Assembly (NCBI RefSeq): GCF_964199755.1
Contig: NC_133897.1
Span: forward strand, 114,585,579 to 114,649,578
Source: Larus michahellis
Taxonomy: Eukaryota > Chordata > Aves > Charadriiformes > Laridae
Direction of reading: 5' to 3'
DNA: 64,000 nt
The notes under the pieces were generated by a model. It had not been told where the DNA came from, ran no database searches, and saw only the letters and a program-made list of their open reading frames with translations. Position numbers and translations under genes: made by a program. Of this stretch, positions 1-13,541 are shown one piece after another; the first letter of the stretch is position 1; each line of letters opens with the position of its first letter.

Positions 1-599
1 ACCTTTGCTAGCCTTCCTGGAAACTAAGCCAAACCACTGAAAAGATATATTTAGGACGGAGGAGCTGTAAGGGACAGCTGGAGCATATCTCTTGTACTTC
101 TTTACTGTAGCACTATTTAGCCTTGTCACTGGGCCCAAAGTGAAATAGCTGGTACTCATATTTTAATGAATGACAGCCAAGCAAATTCAAGTGGTGAAGT
201 TGTGATCAGCTCTTCCACAGTAAAACAAGAATTTGGCTAAACCTGTATTTGATTTGGCCTATAAATATATTGTCCTATTAATGACCTCATCCAAAGGCAG
301 CCTTAATACTGGAACAATTTTTCTGAAATCAGGGCTTTCAGTGAGCGCTTTGATTTGGATGTAAAATCCAAGGACAATGCCTATGTTTTTTGCTGCTAGA
401 GATTCACTGGGCAATTTTTGAATTCACTGAGGGGTAGTTATCACCAGTACTGGGAGTTGCGTGATGAGACTGTGCTATGTAGGATGGATTTGTTTTACAG
501 TGTTGTTTCTTTTCTGGGCTCACTATGATCTACAGTACATGCATATCCGTTCACGTCCTGCATTCTGAGCGGCCCGCATTGGCAGCAACACAAATTTTG

Positions 600-617
600 T
601 ATCACTTATTAGTGATA
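600..617. repeat. Inverted repeat, 7-bp stem, 4-nt loop
   Basis: TATCACT at 600-606 pairs with AGTGATA at 611-617 around TATT. Confidence 0.75.
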
Positions 618-1700
618 TAAATCAAGCATTTCGGCTCCTGAATAATGTTAATCTGAGGCCCATAACCAGGGAAGGGAAAATCAGGATCCTTCTTTCAGGA
701 CAACGGGATGATTCCTGCAGCAACTGCTCTTAGCAAGCTGTTTCCAACTCCAAATTTTTTCTTCCCTTTTTTGCAGCTGAATTTCCATTTGGAAAAGCAA
801 AGTGACAGGGCAAAGCGAGAGCCTTTATGATACACTCCAGTATGCGAGAAGTATGGAAGAGCTCACAGCCTGGCTAAAGCAAACCAACTCCATAAAAAGG
901 CAGTGTAAGTAAAGAGCACTGAAAATTATCCAGAAATTATTTTCGGAAGGATTGAAGTTACAGTTCCCATAGAGGCAAGGTTCCCAGAGGTTTCAGGTAG
1001 CTGGGGGGACAAGCTCCCTGCTGAGCAGATTTCAGGGACTGCACTGAGTTCTGAAGGATTACTGCATATAAGAATTTGTCCTTTGGCTCTCCACTCACAC
1101 TCGATTTTCTGTCTAAACACATGATTTAATTTGGGTAAATCCTGATTTATACCACTATGAATAAAAGGGAGCTGAGGCCATCAGTAGTATAAATAAAGTC
1201 TTAGCTCAGTGGCAGTCTTGCCTGTGTGCGAACTGCAGGATCAGGCTGTATAGTCCTGGTAACTCTTTGGCATTCGATGAGCAAGTTACCTTTATTTATA
1301 ACATGGTACAGCAGGACGTGTCGTTGTGATCGACTTACAACAACTGCAAGGTCAGAAGTTTGATACGCTGAGGGAAAAGTCTCCTGGCAATGGTATATCT
1401 GGAGATTGTGTTGAATCAGGGATATGTAAAAGGTTAAATAGGGTAAGTCTAGAAGCTTTGGGCTTTTTTATATCTCAGACTAGCTTTTTAGAAACATCCT
1501 TGGAGGATACTAAAGAGTGCCTTCTATAGCAGAATGCTGAATTCACCCTTTTTGCCACCTTCTGTGACCTTTTCACCACCTCCTTACACATGGTTTGTAA
1601 AACAAGAACCACTAAAACAACCCTGTCATCAAATCCACGGCATCTATTCCTTCATTGATTCTTGAGAGGTGATAACAAGCTCAGCTAGGATCACATTTTA

Positions 1701-1722
1701 ATAATTATATAGCTATAATTAT
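1701..1722. repeat. Inverted repeat, 9-bp AT-only stem, 4-nt loop
   Basis: ATAATTATA and TATAATTAT flank TAGC with no mismatch. Confidence 0.8.
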
Positions 1723-3660
1723 CATTTTGGCTTTGCTAGGTTTTTTGAAAGATAAACTGTGCAAGCTATTTATAAACTTGATAAGCAGGAGGACCTGGTG
1801 CCCTTTCCTTCTAGTAAATCCATGGCAATTCTCATACGCAGAGTGAAATCATCTAAAAGAGCATCAAATAAAAGAATGAGGCTTCCAATTAAGCATAATC
1901 TTGCAGTAGGTGGGTGCAATAAATACCTCAGCAGTGAAGGGAAAGAAAGCATTGTATTTTACACAGAAATGCAGATGCTTCAGTAAATATTAGAACATGG
2001 CAATCTTCCATGTGTAGTCCCATCCACACTAGCACTTATCCCAGCACAAATGGTGAGGGCAAAAAGCTATTCCAGGGATACCTTTGGTGTATACCAGGTA
2101 CAGGATAGATACATTTTGAAGGAGAGCTCCATTTTACACAGCTGGTTAGTTACATGATATGTATCTGCTCATTTGCAAAATTGGATTTTGTAAGCAAAAA
2201 CAAATGGAGAAAAATAGCAAGAAAGACAATGAAAAATGGAAACACAATTTCAAGGATGTCAGAGCAGGGGCTCTGGGTAAAGTATGAAAGCAGTCCCAAA
2301 GACAAGGCTTATGGGGTCCTGATAACGGTTTCCTAGCAACAGGAATACTATTAAGGGGGATGCTGAAGTCCAGTTTAATACGTTTATCCAATGCACTGAA
2401 GGACACGTAAGTAACATCAAATTCCTCGTTTTATGCAGGGCTACTCAGTCAGGTTCTGCAACAGCCTGTTCAAGAGGAATTTCTACAGAAATCAGTCCTG
2501 CATTTGTACCCATATATATCTGTATATATATGTTGGTCCTTTTCCAGCAGAAGAGGGAAACAGCATCATTTATTGGGATACCTCTTTGGGGTTATTTCAT
2601 TAGATACAAGACTACAAATGAGTTAAATAGAGTTATGTGAAAGTAAACTACAATACCTTCTGCTTTTCTCTCTAGGATATTTAGACTGCTAAACTCACAA
2701 AAAAAATATGTTATGGTATTTACAACTGACTGTCATAAAAACTAGTTCATGGCACAGATTTAATATAGTTTAATGCAATTATTTTTAGCTTAGTTGTGAA
2801 ATTGCTTCAAGTAAACAACTGCTATGTTATCCTATTTTATCGTACTTCTAGAAATGCTAACCTAGACTAAAATTGTAGTTCTCTATTAGAAGGTTTTCAT
2901 GTTAAAGGGAGACCCATATATATCTACAAAATCTATAAATTTAACACTGTAAACTATATTGTGTTAGAAATTTATTTTAAAGCTCTGAGCAAACTCTCTA
3001 CAGAATAACCACCCAAAGGAGAGGATAACACTATGTAAACTTTTGGGAAGGAATTTGATAACTTGGTTAAAAATATCACGTAATTTAGCAAAACTCCTTA
3101 GAGTCAAAGCTCAACAGTAATATTTATGCATAAATTGAAGTGACTAAAACCAAACACAAAATCAAATCAGAATGTTGGAAAGCATGGAGAAAATGATTCA
3201 AGAACCAAGCACTGGAAAAGGTTAGCTGCGGCACGGCATCATGCTTATGTCAGTGCAGTCTTACTCTAGTAAGCTTCAAATGTAGATAATTAATGACCAC
3301 CATACCCCAGTAGCCTCCCAAGCCAACCCTGAGAGGTCTGCCATCTGATTTCCATGATAGGTGACCTTTGAAATGGCTTCTTCGTGTTTTGGGAGGGGGG
3401 AGACACAAAAATATAAAAGGATTTGGTAAGTTTATTCTTTTGCTGCTCAGGCTGAGGTTCTAGCTAGTACCTCATGTTTATGTTTTTTCCAGCAGTGTTT
3501 CGGGGGTCTGTTTCCCTTCTTTGGCATTTGGCACATCCCTAGACCCAAACAACAAATTCTAAGCTCCATTCTTTCCACAGCCCAAAATAAACGCGATGCA
3601 AATAGGCTCTAAGACCCACAACCTCTGGGAAATTTACAAAGTAATCCTAGGTAGGGAACT

Positions 3661-6600
3661 GGTTTGCCATCTCTCATTTCCCATTTAGAGAATGATGTTC
3701 AGTTAGCCAACAGATGCAGAAGACTAGACAGCAGCACTGTTAGGCTCGAACTGGCAAATTTTCAGGGTTCTCTCATCAAAGCAAGACAAGAAGCATTTTT
3801 GCTGCATTCCCTCTATTTCCCTGAATGTAAATTATTGGCTGAGTCTCCCCCCCTCGCCCCCCGCCATTTAAGACAGGAGTCTCCAGAGGGGCTGGAAGAT
3901 GGATGTATCCCCATCCCATTTGACAGGAGACCTCAGGAGCAGCCTGTGGAAGTGCCTGCAGGCAGGCTCTCCAGGTGGGTCTGCTGGGGTAATAAGCTGC
4001 CTAATGGCATACTAAGCAGCTGAGCAACTGGGAGTGCTTGAGCCATCAATTCAGGTGACTCATACCGAAAATACCTGCATTTTCACAAGCCATGGAGATC
4101 AGTCATGTCACTTTTGGGGTTTTCTGTCAGGAATGGAATAAGACAAAGCTGGCAGCCATAGCGGAAACATCATTTCCCACCTAATTTGGCAAGCTGAAAA
4201 TCCTGCAACCACCTTTGCTTCTGAAAATGTCTCCATGCTCTCTCTGCGTGCCTCTCTGTGGGAGTCTGACTAGAAGCCAGTTTACATCACTTCAAGGATG
4301 GGACAGGCACCTCGACATAAAGCAAAGCAGCAGACAGCTGCTTTCAGACTATGTTGTTTCTAGAAGAGAAAAGTGTAGTTTTAAGAAATTAATTGTTTTA
4401 TCTTTTATCCTTCTTGAAGAAATTCCAGTTTTTGCCTGAAATAAACAGATTATTTCTTTTAAAGGAAATTTGAGGTACAATTAAGATACATACACAGAGA
4501 GAAACATCACAGCAGTGAAATCACTTTGCTTCTTTGAACCCATCTGCAAAATACTTCTGTGTACTACTTCTGTAACCTTCCCATAATAGACGCAACCCCT
4601 ACCCAAACACACCTTTACCTAGAGGTTTAGGCACTTTAAGTTTTTAGTGAAATTCTTGGGACACTTACAGGTAGGCTCTACCACCGCCCCCAATTAAAAG
4701 AAAGCCAATATCTTTCTGTAGTGAAATAGATTTGATACTCGTTACAGAGTCTGCTGCTCCTGTTGCTGTTTCTCTCCACTTTCAGTGTCAAAACAAGGGC
4801 CTGTGCAACCCTTTTATCTTTACAGCTGAGCACTTGCTCACAAAATCATAGCGTTAACGTAAAATAAACCAAAGGAAGGAAACAGCTGCTGGAGCCCTGA
4901 AGAAACAAACTGCACGAAGCTCACACAGGGGTTCACGCTTTTTCTGTTCTAGTTAGGGACTGGAGGAGGTTGTTATGATCTGTTCCTCCTTGTGGACTGA
5001 TGTTTGCAAAATGACAGTGCTTTCTACCACCATTAGCTGGCTGGGCTCCTTTTTTTGTGGTAGTAGAGGGAACCGATGCTTGGGGGATCTAAAGGTGTCG
5101 GGCTGGAGTCCCTGCTGAGTGGGATTCCTCACAAAAGCGCTGCAAGGAAATGCCAAATGAAGGGTTTTCTGTGTTTGACATTTTTACAGGTTGTTATGGA
5201 ATAGTTTAAAAAACATCAAATGATAAATAATCATCTTTCATATCCTCTGTTAGCTCCCTAATCCCTCCCTACCTCCTCAAAACGTGAACTACAAAATCTT
5301 GGCTGATCTATCTTGCCTTTTACGCATCCTTGCGGAAGATCATAGATGGGGATCCTTATACATTTGATAAGAACATACAATTTAGCTGTCTAAATTTGAC
5401 CACATTAAGTCTCGCCTGCCTGGATCTGAGACTGAATGCCAGAATTTGTTAATTGTGGTGCCATTAGCGCTTAAAGATTTGAAGAGACTAAACCATTACA
5501 CATACATTTTGGCAGTGTGTCTTACTGCTCCTGCTGGTTTAGAAGCAAACACTGAAGAAGGCTTCAAATGGATTAGAGACTGTGGAGCCCGTTCTTTAGT
5601 GTGTGATTGTTATTAAGAGGTTATTTAGGGGCTCTCTTATGGGGGTATCTCTGGATTAAGGATTTATGGAGATAGACCAAGGATTTCTTGGTGGGTACTT
5701 AGTAAGTTACATATGTACCATATGTTGCTGTTTTTGAAGTTTCCCTGTGTTTAATAGTATTACTTTTTTTGGCTTTTCCTTAACATTATTTGCAGTTAGG
5801 TCAGAGGTCCACAATCCTAAACCTGGATCTGAAAGCACTGCAAATACAATAGTGTCTGAATCCAGCCCTTTTCAGTACGCCTGTATGAAGTAATAATCAA
5901 TTACTGGGTGAAAGTAACCCATAAACAGACGTGGATTGCAGGAGACAGATCTGATAACATCAAAAGGAACAAATCATAGAATAACACTTGTCAGAAAGCC
6001 CCTGAAAGACATTAGGGACTTCATGAAATTCATGGTGAAATTCCATTTACTCGAATCAGCATGGGATCACAGGCAAGAAATCAGAAAAAACCTCACCACT
6101 CCTCAGGCTGGAATGAAAACAATATTCAACTTAACAATAAGCATTTCTACCACAACACCTGTCGAAAATCAGTTGGTTAATGACAGTCAGATAGGAGCAC
6201 TTGATATTTGCCTATCCACCTACAATGAAACAGATAAACACAATACACAATACTTTACAATTATAACCCTTCGGTGTTTGACACAGTTCTAACAGTAAGG
6301 GCAATATGTCCCCATGTAAAGTTACATACGCGTTACTCAATGTGGTGACAGAGTTTTGCCTGCAGGAGTGTTTTTGAAGAATAAAATTGCCTGTTCTGTC
6401 AAAAAATGCCTGGATTCGAATAGGCATAAGCTTGATTTTCACCTGCTTGCCTCTTCAGTCTGGGTAGAGCAGGTATGAAACACTCTGTAATTAAGCAAGT
6501 GGTTACATCTGCTCTCAGAGTCCCAAATTAAATTATTAAAAAGAATTAAAGAATGAATTAACCAATGAGGATTGGAAATAGGGCAGAGTATTTTGCTTCC

Positions 6601-9600
6601 ATGGAAGCCTGATTTTTTTGATGCTCCTGCTTAGATCAGTTAATGCTGTTCTGTTATTGGTCACGATCCCTGTCCATGAGTCCTCTTCAGACACAAACAC
6701 TTCATCATTTTCTTTTGGAAGCTCTACTGATTTTTGATAAGCAAATATCATTACAGATGCTGTTATTGGCAAATCATGGCAGATCTTCCCATGGAGTTCC
6801 TTTAGAGAGCATCACTCTCTTGCCAGTATTAGACTGTGGCAGCTTTGCTGCTGCTCTGACAAATTTTAAATTAAATTTTAAAAAGCACAGGAAGATAATG
6901 ATTTCCAATAAATTCTGTGAAATTCACTTCCTATGGTAGTAAAAGACACACAAGTTACAACACACTAAAATTTATACATTTGCTGCAATTCACCTTTAAG
7001 GAACGCAAGAGGAAAGTTAGTGATTTTGAATAGATGATGTGTTTTATTTTATCGTTTGGAAGCATGCCCGTTATTCAGGATCACAGAACTCATGAATTGA
7101 TGATCCGAAGGGAGGCTCTTTTACTGTTGCTTCTCCTGTGTTGCCTCTATAAATATCTCTTTTTTTATAGTTATTATTCTGCAGTTTTTAGATTTGTTTT
7201 ATGGTAGTGGTTATTAATGTTGTACCTCTGACTGTTAAGAGAATTCATAGCTCTGTTAGAAGTCTGACATGTCTGAGAGATTTGCTTGTGTATGTAGTTT
7301 TCTTGCAGTAAACCAATCTGCTGGACAGGGAGGGGAATATTCTGCCTTTGATAGCAGGTATATTTCTGATTACACTTAGTGGGAATATGTGGCTTCAAAC
7401 AAAACCAGCAGCCCCAAAAGTTTAAATTACTGCAAGTCTGGAGTGCGTAAGCTTTTTGTATACGATCACATAGCCTAGACAAAGAACAAGGAAATAGCTA
7501 CTGCTATTTATTCCTACCGGAGAGTGAGGATTGGGCATGAAAGTCTCATGCTCCCAATTAACTTCTCTAGGAATTTAGAGGATTGTCCAGACATAGGACA
7601 AACGGTGTCTTCGGCTCACCCGAAACTGCAGCTAAAAGAGACCAACATTACTAACAGCGTCAATCTTTTTTTGTTTTAAAAACGCCCATAGTTTCTCTTT
7701 CTCTCCTGAAAATGCTACTGTGACTAAACTGAGGCTCCCCCTCCCCCTGCCCCCGGGATATTTCAGAGCCAGGAAGATACTAAAATCTTAGAAGATGCTA
7801 TTTTGTATTTTACTTGCATCTTTGGGGGGTAGTGACATGACAAAACACAACGCTGAAAAAGAGTCAGCAAAACTATGGCAACGAAGGCTTTAATTTCTCC
7901 CGCAAGACGGACCGACTTGGAGTCCTCAACCTACTGCAAATCATCTCTAATGCACCAAATGATTCGCAGACTTTTAGTGAGTAATTGGATAGCTGCCGGG
8001 GCAGCGGCTCCACAGCGAGGTCGCTCAGGACCTGGTTTATCCAGCAAGGCTACAGAGTTAAAAAAAAAAGAAAAAGTGCACGCTATTTTTTTTTAAAAGA
8101 ATAATCGCCCAGGAGGTTAGATAGCTCCACCCTTCCAGGCGTGACTTTCAGAACAGGCTGAGTTTCTGAGTTTTGTTTAAGGTTATTTCCTCTCCGAGAA
8201 ATACTCATTGGAGAAAAGGCGAAGGGACAAAATATATGCGTTGCTTCTTACAGCGTGTTTTCTCATTCTAGGGGTGATCGGTACACGGGGGAGCTTTGCA
8301 TCTGGCAGCTACGTTTATAACTTCAGAGAGAAAGAAAGACCATCTTTAAAAGCCCTAACATCACATTTAAGATCCTCTCCACAGTGGGTTTGTTTTTCTT
8401 GCCTTCCTGGCCCTTTCTCCTCCACGAGGAAGGAATAGCTCTTTCGACAGAAAGGCCCCCCCAGACAAGCAAGCATGAGAAGGCTGATTTTTGTGGAAAA
8501 AGCTGGCAGTTTGGTCTGGGCTCTGACTCTTTATGGGAGCTTTGCTATTGACTTTAGCTGGGCCAGGATTTCACCCATCGCTTATGTCAAGTTTGGCAAG
8601 GATTACCGGCATGAAACTGATCCTGAGGGAAGAAATAAGTCTGCTTTTCGACACAAATGCCCAAGTGTCCAACACGTATGAAGAAAACTGGAAGGACCAT
8701 AAAAAAGACTAATCTTTTAGATGTGCTTAGCAGACCTGATGATGCTCCCACCAAGGTGATGGGGGCTGACTCGGGGAGCGAGCACGGTGCACCAACACGA
8801 GCACTTCACCTCTGTCCCTTGTCAGGTTTCCTTTACAGCCATGGCAGGGCAGCTTTTTCTTCATTCTACAGCTCCAAATGAAAGAAGCCAGAGTGGCCCA
8901 GGAGAGATTTAAGCTGGTCACTGCAAATTGATTCATGCAAGTGTCTCTGGTGTGAGGATGTGCTACTTCTCAAGCAGCAAGAGAAGGGGAAATGAAATGA
9001 AGAGGTTGTATGGCTGCTCTCAGGAGAACGGCAAGCTAACAAGAGCAGATTGGTGTTAATTTAGCTGAGAAAAGAAGCCTCTCCTCTTTTAGTGCTTGAG
9101 GATTTGAGATTCCCGCAACAGGTTGGCGAGGCAGGCAGGGGAAAGGAGTGGGAGGGAGATCGCTCTTTCTTAAGCGATTGCAGAAGTGTGGAAGTAGGTT
9201 ATGGCAGGTTAGGGAACAGGAAGAAAAATACATAAGCAAAAGGGAAACACAAAAAAAGGGGAGAGCACAAATCTGGGAGAACAGCCGGCTCTTTGCTGCT
9301 TCAAAAGCATCTCCTTCAGGAGAGCAGGGCAGGAAATTGCTGCTCTGCTCCACAAAATTAAAGAAAAAAAACAGAAGGACTACTCCCACTCAGTAGCAGG
9401 ACAGATCCCGTATCCTGCCTTTCAACAGGCTAACATTAACATGGAAGCACACTACGGATTTGGAGCAGTGTTTATTCTTATCAAATAAGACTAGAGCATG
9501 GCAGGAGCAAGCTACAGTTTTGTCTTTATGTCATCCCACAAAAACATGTCTGGTAGCCGTAATTCCATGCACAATTTGAGCAGTTAGCACTGCCAATAAA

Positions 9601-12600
9601 AAAAGCAGTCCTTTGTCGTGTGCTCCCTAGTTCCCCTATCTATTTCAGTGTGAAACCCTTAAATAGCCCTGCCAACATAGGCTTGAAAGTGTAACAAGTG
9701 TAAATGAGTGACTGAGGGAAGGGACAGAAGGTTAAATTGTTCTTTCAAAGTCTTGAGTGTGTGTGAAACTATGGCTCAAGAAAGACCGTTTGAAAAGATA
9801 AGAGAATATCCACCTAAGAGGTACTTCTTTCTGGACAGCCAGAAATTTCCGATTAAAAGCTGCATTTAAGAGATACTAAACATAACCTTGAAGAGGAGTA
9901 CTGCTTCATATCTGATGACATGACATAGCATGTGGATTTTTTAATACAATATATCATGTATCTGATGATAATAACAATAAAAGCATAGGTGATTTTGAGT
10001 CCTTCTGCATCCTAGGATTATTGTTATTCTCGTTTGTCCTGTCAAGATAAAGCAGAAACAAATGGTTACGCAAGTTCTGAATATCCTTGAGAGAGCTAAA
10101 GAACAATTTTCTGAAGATGGAGAGAAGGACAGATTGGCATGAGGTAAGAGAGACACCTGCTTCAGTTCTTTTTGTTGATCCAAAGCTTCTGTTGATTCAA
10201 GGGATAAAAGAAGTCCCCCGATGGGATGTGCCAAGAGACACTTTTAATCTCTTTTTGCTGGTGAGAGATTCTACTGCCAACGCTTGCAGTATGAACTTCA
10301 TCCAGTGTTTATTGTGTGAAGAGACAAGATGAAGGGGTAGCCTTTCCTGCACCCCTCAGACTTAAATAGAGACTAGAGCCTAAGATGCACATCCTTTAAT
10401 CTTTTAGTGAAAGGATAGAGAAGAAATATGAGTCCAAATCCATAGGTTCAAATTAATGCCTACATCTCTGGATCTCAGAAGACCCTTTTTTTTTTATTTT
10501 TAATGTGTCCAATCTTCTGAAAAATGACGGGTCTATTGCAAATTTAACCCAGTGTGGTGAAAAAGAAGCTTTCAAAATGTCAGCTGGTGAAACACTGAGT
10601 GAAGCAGAGGCCTGGGGCAGCTTCATCCTGAATTCAGGGCAGAATGAGGTCCAAACGTACCATCTGGAAATTTTCATATCACCTGCCTAGTTGCATAAGG
10701 GAGATTAATGGCTTCTTATGGCTCTTTACTGTGGAGGACAGTAGTTGCATTTCCTTCAGTTTCCGAAGAGGTTAACCTGCCTGCTGATCCAAACAGTTAA
10801 CTGAAGTGCTGTCTGGTAGGAAGTGAAATTCATGCCGAAACTAGGTATCTGTTATGCATTCCAATTTACTTTCCCTGATTGCAGCAGGAATCAAACAACA
10901 ACTACAAAAAAAAAAAAAGGCACAAAGCAGTGAGCAAAGAATCTCTTTGAACTAGCACCCAACCCAAAAGCTCTCTGGGCTTTCTCTGAAGCCATTCTAC
11001 CTGTCCTTCTATACCTGATGGTTTCTTCTTTGTTAGTCAGTTGTTTGCTTCCTCCTTTTTTTCAGCGTCTCTGTCCTTGCAGAAGTTTTTCCTGCAGATA
11101 CAGAAAATTTCCAGCAGAACAAGAAGGCATCAGGCAGCTCTGCTCCTGGGAGCCCGTGCTCCATCTTTGGGGTGCGGAGATGAAGCTGCTATGGTATCAA
11201 CTCCCCCATATGTAAGAGAAATCAGAGCCACTCGCTTTCTTGCAACGATATTGAAGTGGGGAACTGTGATCAGACATTCCGGCAGCTGCTGGTTTCAAAG
11301 AGGTTTAACCAAGTGTATAATTACACAGCTATGTCACCTTTACCACTTGGGGCTCAAAACGCCAACAATTCCAGAGTGCAACCACTTGGCGAAGCCTTAC
11401 TGTATTTGACTTTGTCAAACCTCTTGAGTTTTCTGTGGGCTGCACTTAACCCTCTTGCACCTAGGAGACTGCCCCAAACACTTTATTCTAGGCAGAAGAA
11501 AACAAAGCAGAACAAAACAAAAAGCAGCGACAAGAAAAACCCAATATACTTCAAGACATTAAAGTTAATACATTCTTGAGTAGCTTTGCCATTACAGGTG
11601 TGCTCCTGGTTGGTCAACTTAGTCACCTCTTGTGAAAGCAGCCTACTGACAGATTTGGACATATTGTTTCCTTCCCAAATTTTTTTCCTACAGAGCATTT
11701 GGTTCATCTGTTGTTGTATCAGAACTCCAATGTAGACTTCTCTATGATGTCACCTTAGAAGTGGGCCCTCAAAGTTGATGAAAAATTAAGCTCACTAAAA
11801 TTTCTGTTATCTCAGTATGCTCCATATACTCCTGTTTGCAAGGTACTGTAGGACCAGGGCTTTTGCAGTAATTTGGATTTGAACGTCCTGTTTTTGAGCT
11901 AATTTTCTACATCGTGCCTACATTACCCCCAGTAGAATTTTCTCTCATCTTTGATAAAGGCTTTGCGGCCCCAAAATGTCCAGGAGTTTTACAATCATCT
12001 TATAACTTATAACTTAATCTCCCCTGTTCCTCATTTAACTTCTCTCTTGAAGTATCATGTCTCAGCTTATATCCTTCCAACTTTGGATGAATGAACAACA
12101 CTGAACATCAGAGAGAGGCAAACACTGTAATGCTTTTATGAATATTCATCTGTATTTTGAAAGGAACTCTGTATTTCCTTGGTTCTAATTTTCACGCCAT
12201 AAATTTTCTGACAAGTAATATCTGTGCAGAAATATTTGCCGAAGCAGCATATACTATTATAACAGCATCAAGTACTACTAGAATGTTAAAATTCAAATGA
12301 ATAATTGATATTCACATCAAAAAACTGAATCAAAGAATTATCCAATTGAGGCAAGTAGGCGTGCCATGTGATCTCTGTGTTAAATTGGATCAGACTGACT
12401 GAATTTCTTTTTTGAAAACCTGCAATAAGATGTCTGTGAATGGGCCTAAACTTGAGTTTCACTCACTCTAAATCATTCTGAATGACAAACAGACTTGCAA
12501 AAACATGTTTATAGACAATTTTCAAATGGAAAAAGAGGCAAATGCGTTAAAAAAACTATTTACCCTGAAATATTCTCCCAGCTGAGCTCTTAGATAAGTT

Positions 12601-13080
12601 ACTATCAGGCAATCCAGAATGGTGCTTTCCCTTTGCATTCTCTTTCTCTTAAATGATGCCAATTCGAGGGCAAAAGATTGTGCTTTGACCCTAGCGTGTC
12701 AATCTTCTGCTTATCTGTGCAGAAGACTACCTCAGAATCAATGGGGTCTCCTTATTTGAAGTACTGTTTCACTCCCTGGCCAAAGTGTGCCCATATAGGG
12801 AGTTAAATTATCCACGAGTATTCTTGCTTCACCCGCTGACCTATATTGCTATGACCATTACCCACAGTGATGCCTTATTGGTATTTCTGCTCCAGTAAAT
12901 GAGCATTCCCAGGGCTAAAATACCCTTTATCAAAACATTACAAGGAAGCAGCAGTATGTACTAGAGTGGGCACCAGTAAGAAAGAAAAAGACGTCTTTTT
13001 CTATGGAAGGTGATTTTACAAAATATTCCCAGGCAGTGGGACAAAAGGATGATCCCCAGATGAGCCAGCATTGCTTTATT
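3661..13080. other. Intergenic, no gene seen
   Basis: No frame here has recognisable domain content. C-rich patches occur at 3847-3862 and 7737-7754 (three C5 runs, one short of a quadruplex motif). An A-run at 8060-8069 and a T-run near 8086-8094 lie close together and could pair. The 7.9-9.4 kb part is somewhat more GC-rich, with several short open frames on both strands, none supported. Confidence 0.65.
10906..10918. repeat. Poly-A (13)
   Basis: An unbroken A run following CTAC. Confidence 0.95.
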
Positions 13081-13145
13081 CCTCTCCTGGGAGAGAGGAG
13101 GAAAGGCCAGTATAAAAGAGGGGCAAAGGAAAAATCCCATATGAC
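13081..13145 (+). promoter_or_regulatory. Candidate core promoter with consensus TATA box
   Basis: TATAAAAG lies at 13111-13118 within a purine-rich, moderately GC stretch. A short inverted repeat, CCTCTC/GAGAGG, sits just upstream at 13081-13098. A start about 30 bases downstream of the TATA box would fall at the edge of the 131-codon frame beginning at 13146. A match of this quality is expected by chance in 64 kb; another (TATAAAAGG) occurs at 3412-3420 with nothing behind it. Confidence 0.22.
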
Positions 13146-13541
13146 ATGGCGCTCCTGGGGTTTGTCTGGCTAGTTTCTTCCATCAAAGGAACAGAAGAGA
13201 AAGCAAAAGAAGCCTTGCAGGTCTCTAAGCAGCATGGTCATGCAAGTTGGGCCATTAATATTCACCTACACACGTTGTTTAATGAGGTAAGCTCACGAGA
13301 GGATGCAATAATTGAGAGGGGGGTGCACTGCTGGAGGTCCTGGGGAGCGCCCGTCCATCTGCCAGCTGCAGTGGGAGGGCTGGAGTGGAGCCAGCTCATG
13401 CTTGGTCTCCTCGGGGCATGCGCAATCCAGAAAAGTCCTCGTGGAGAAAAGGAGGCAATAGGAGTAACGCTGCAGAGCAGCGAAGGGATGCCAGGCTGCT
13501 CTGGGCAATCAGGCAAATCAGGCAAACCAAAGCGGCTGTAG
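13146..13541 (+). CDS. Hypothetical 131-codon open frame (doubtful gene)
   Basis: An ATG-initiated frame runs 131 codons, starting MALLGFVWLVSS. The first 12 residues are hydrophobic and could pass for the start of a signal peptide, but the polar SIKGTEEKAKE follows at once. No domain, repeat or cysteine pattern is recognisable. The reverse strand of the same stretch is also open for over 110 codons, which points to chance openness of a GC-richer patch. It lies 28 bases after a consensus TATA box. No polyadenylation signal follows closely. I do not recognise it; it is more likely non-coding than coding. Confidence 0.12.
   Translation: MALLGFVWLVSSIKGTEEKAKEALQVSKQHGHASWAINIHLHTLFNEVSSREDAIIERGVHCWRSWGAPVHLPAAVGGLEWSQLMLGLLGACAIQKSPRGEKEAIGVTLQSSEGMPGCSGQSGKSGKPKRL

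Larger units (their letters stand above)
1..3660. other. Intergenic, no gene seen
   Basis: AT-rich sequence with short chance frames only. It holds the two small inverted repeats listed and a TA-rich patch at 2511-2532 (imperfect palindrome CATATATATC / GTATATATATG type). TATAAAAGG at 3412-3420 is not followed by a convincing gene. Confidence 0.7.

Noticed and set aside
5970..6100. CR1-tail-like words such as ATCATAGAATAACA
   Set aside because: The rest of the CR1 3' end (GGACC, GATCATCTAG, CCAACC) does not follow in either orientation.
7737..7754. C-rich patch as a quadruplex motif
   Set aside because: Only three runs of five cytosines; a fourth run is missing within loop range.
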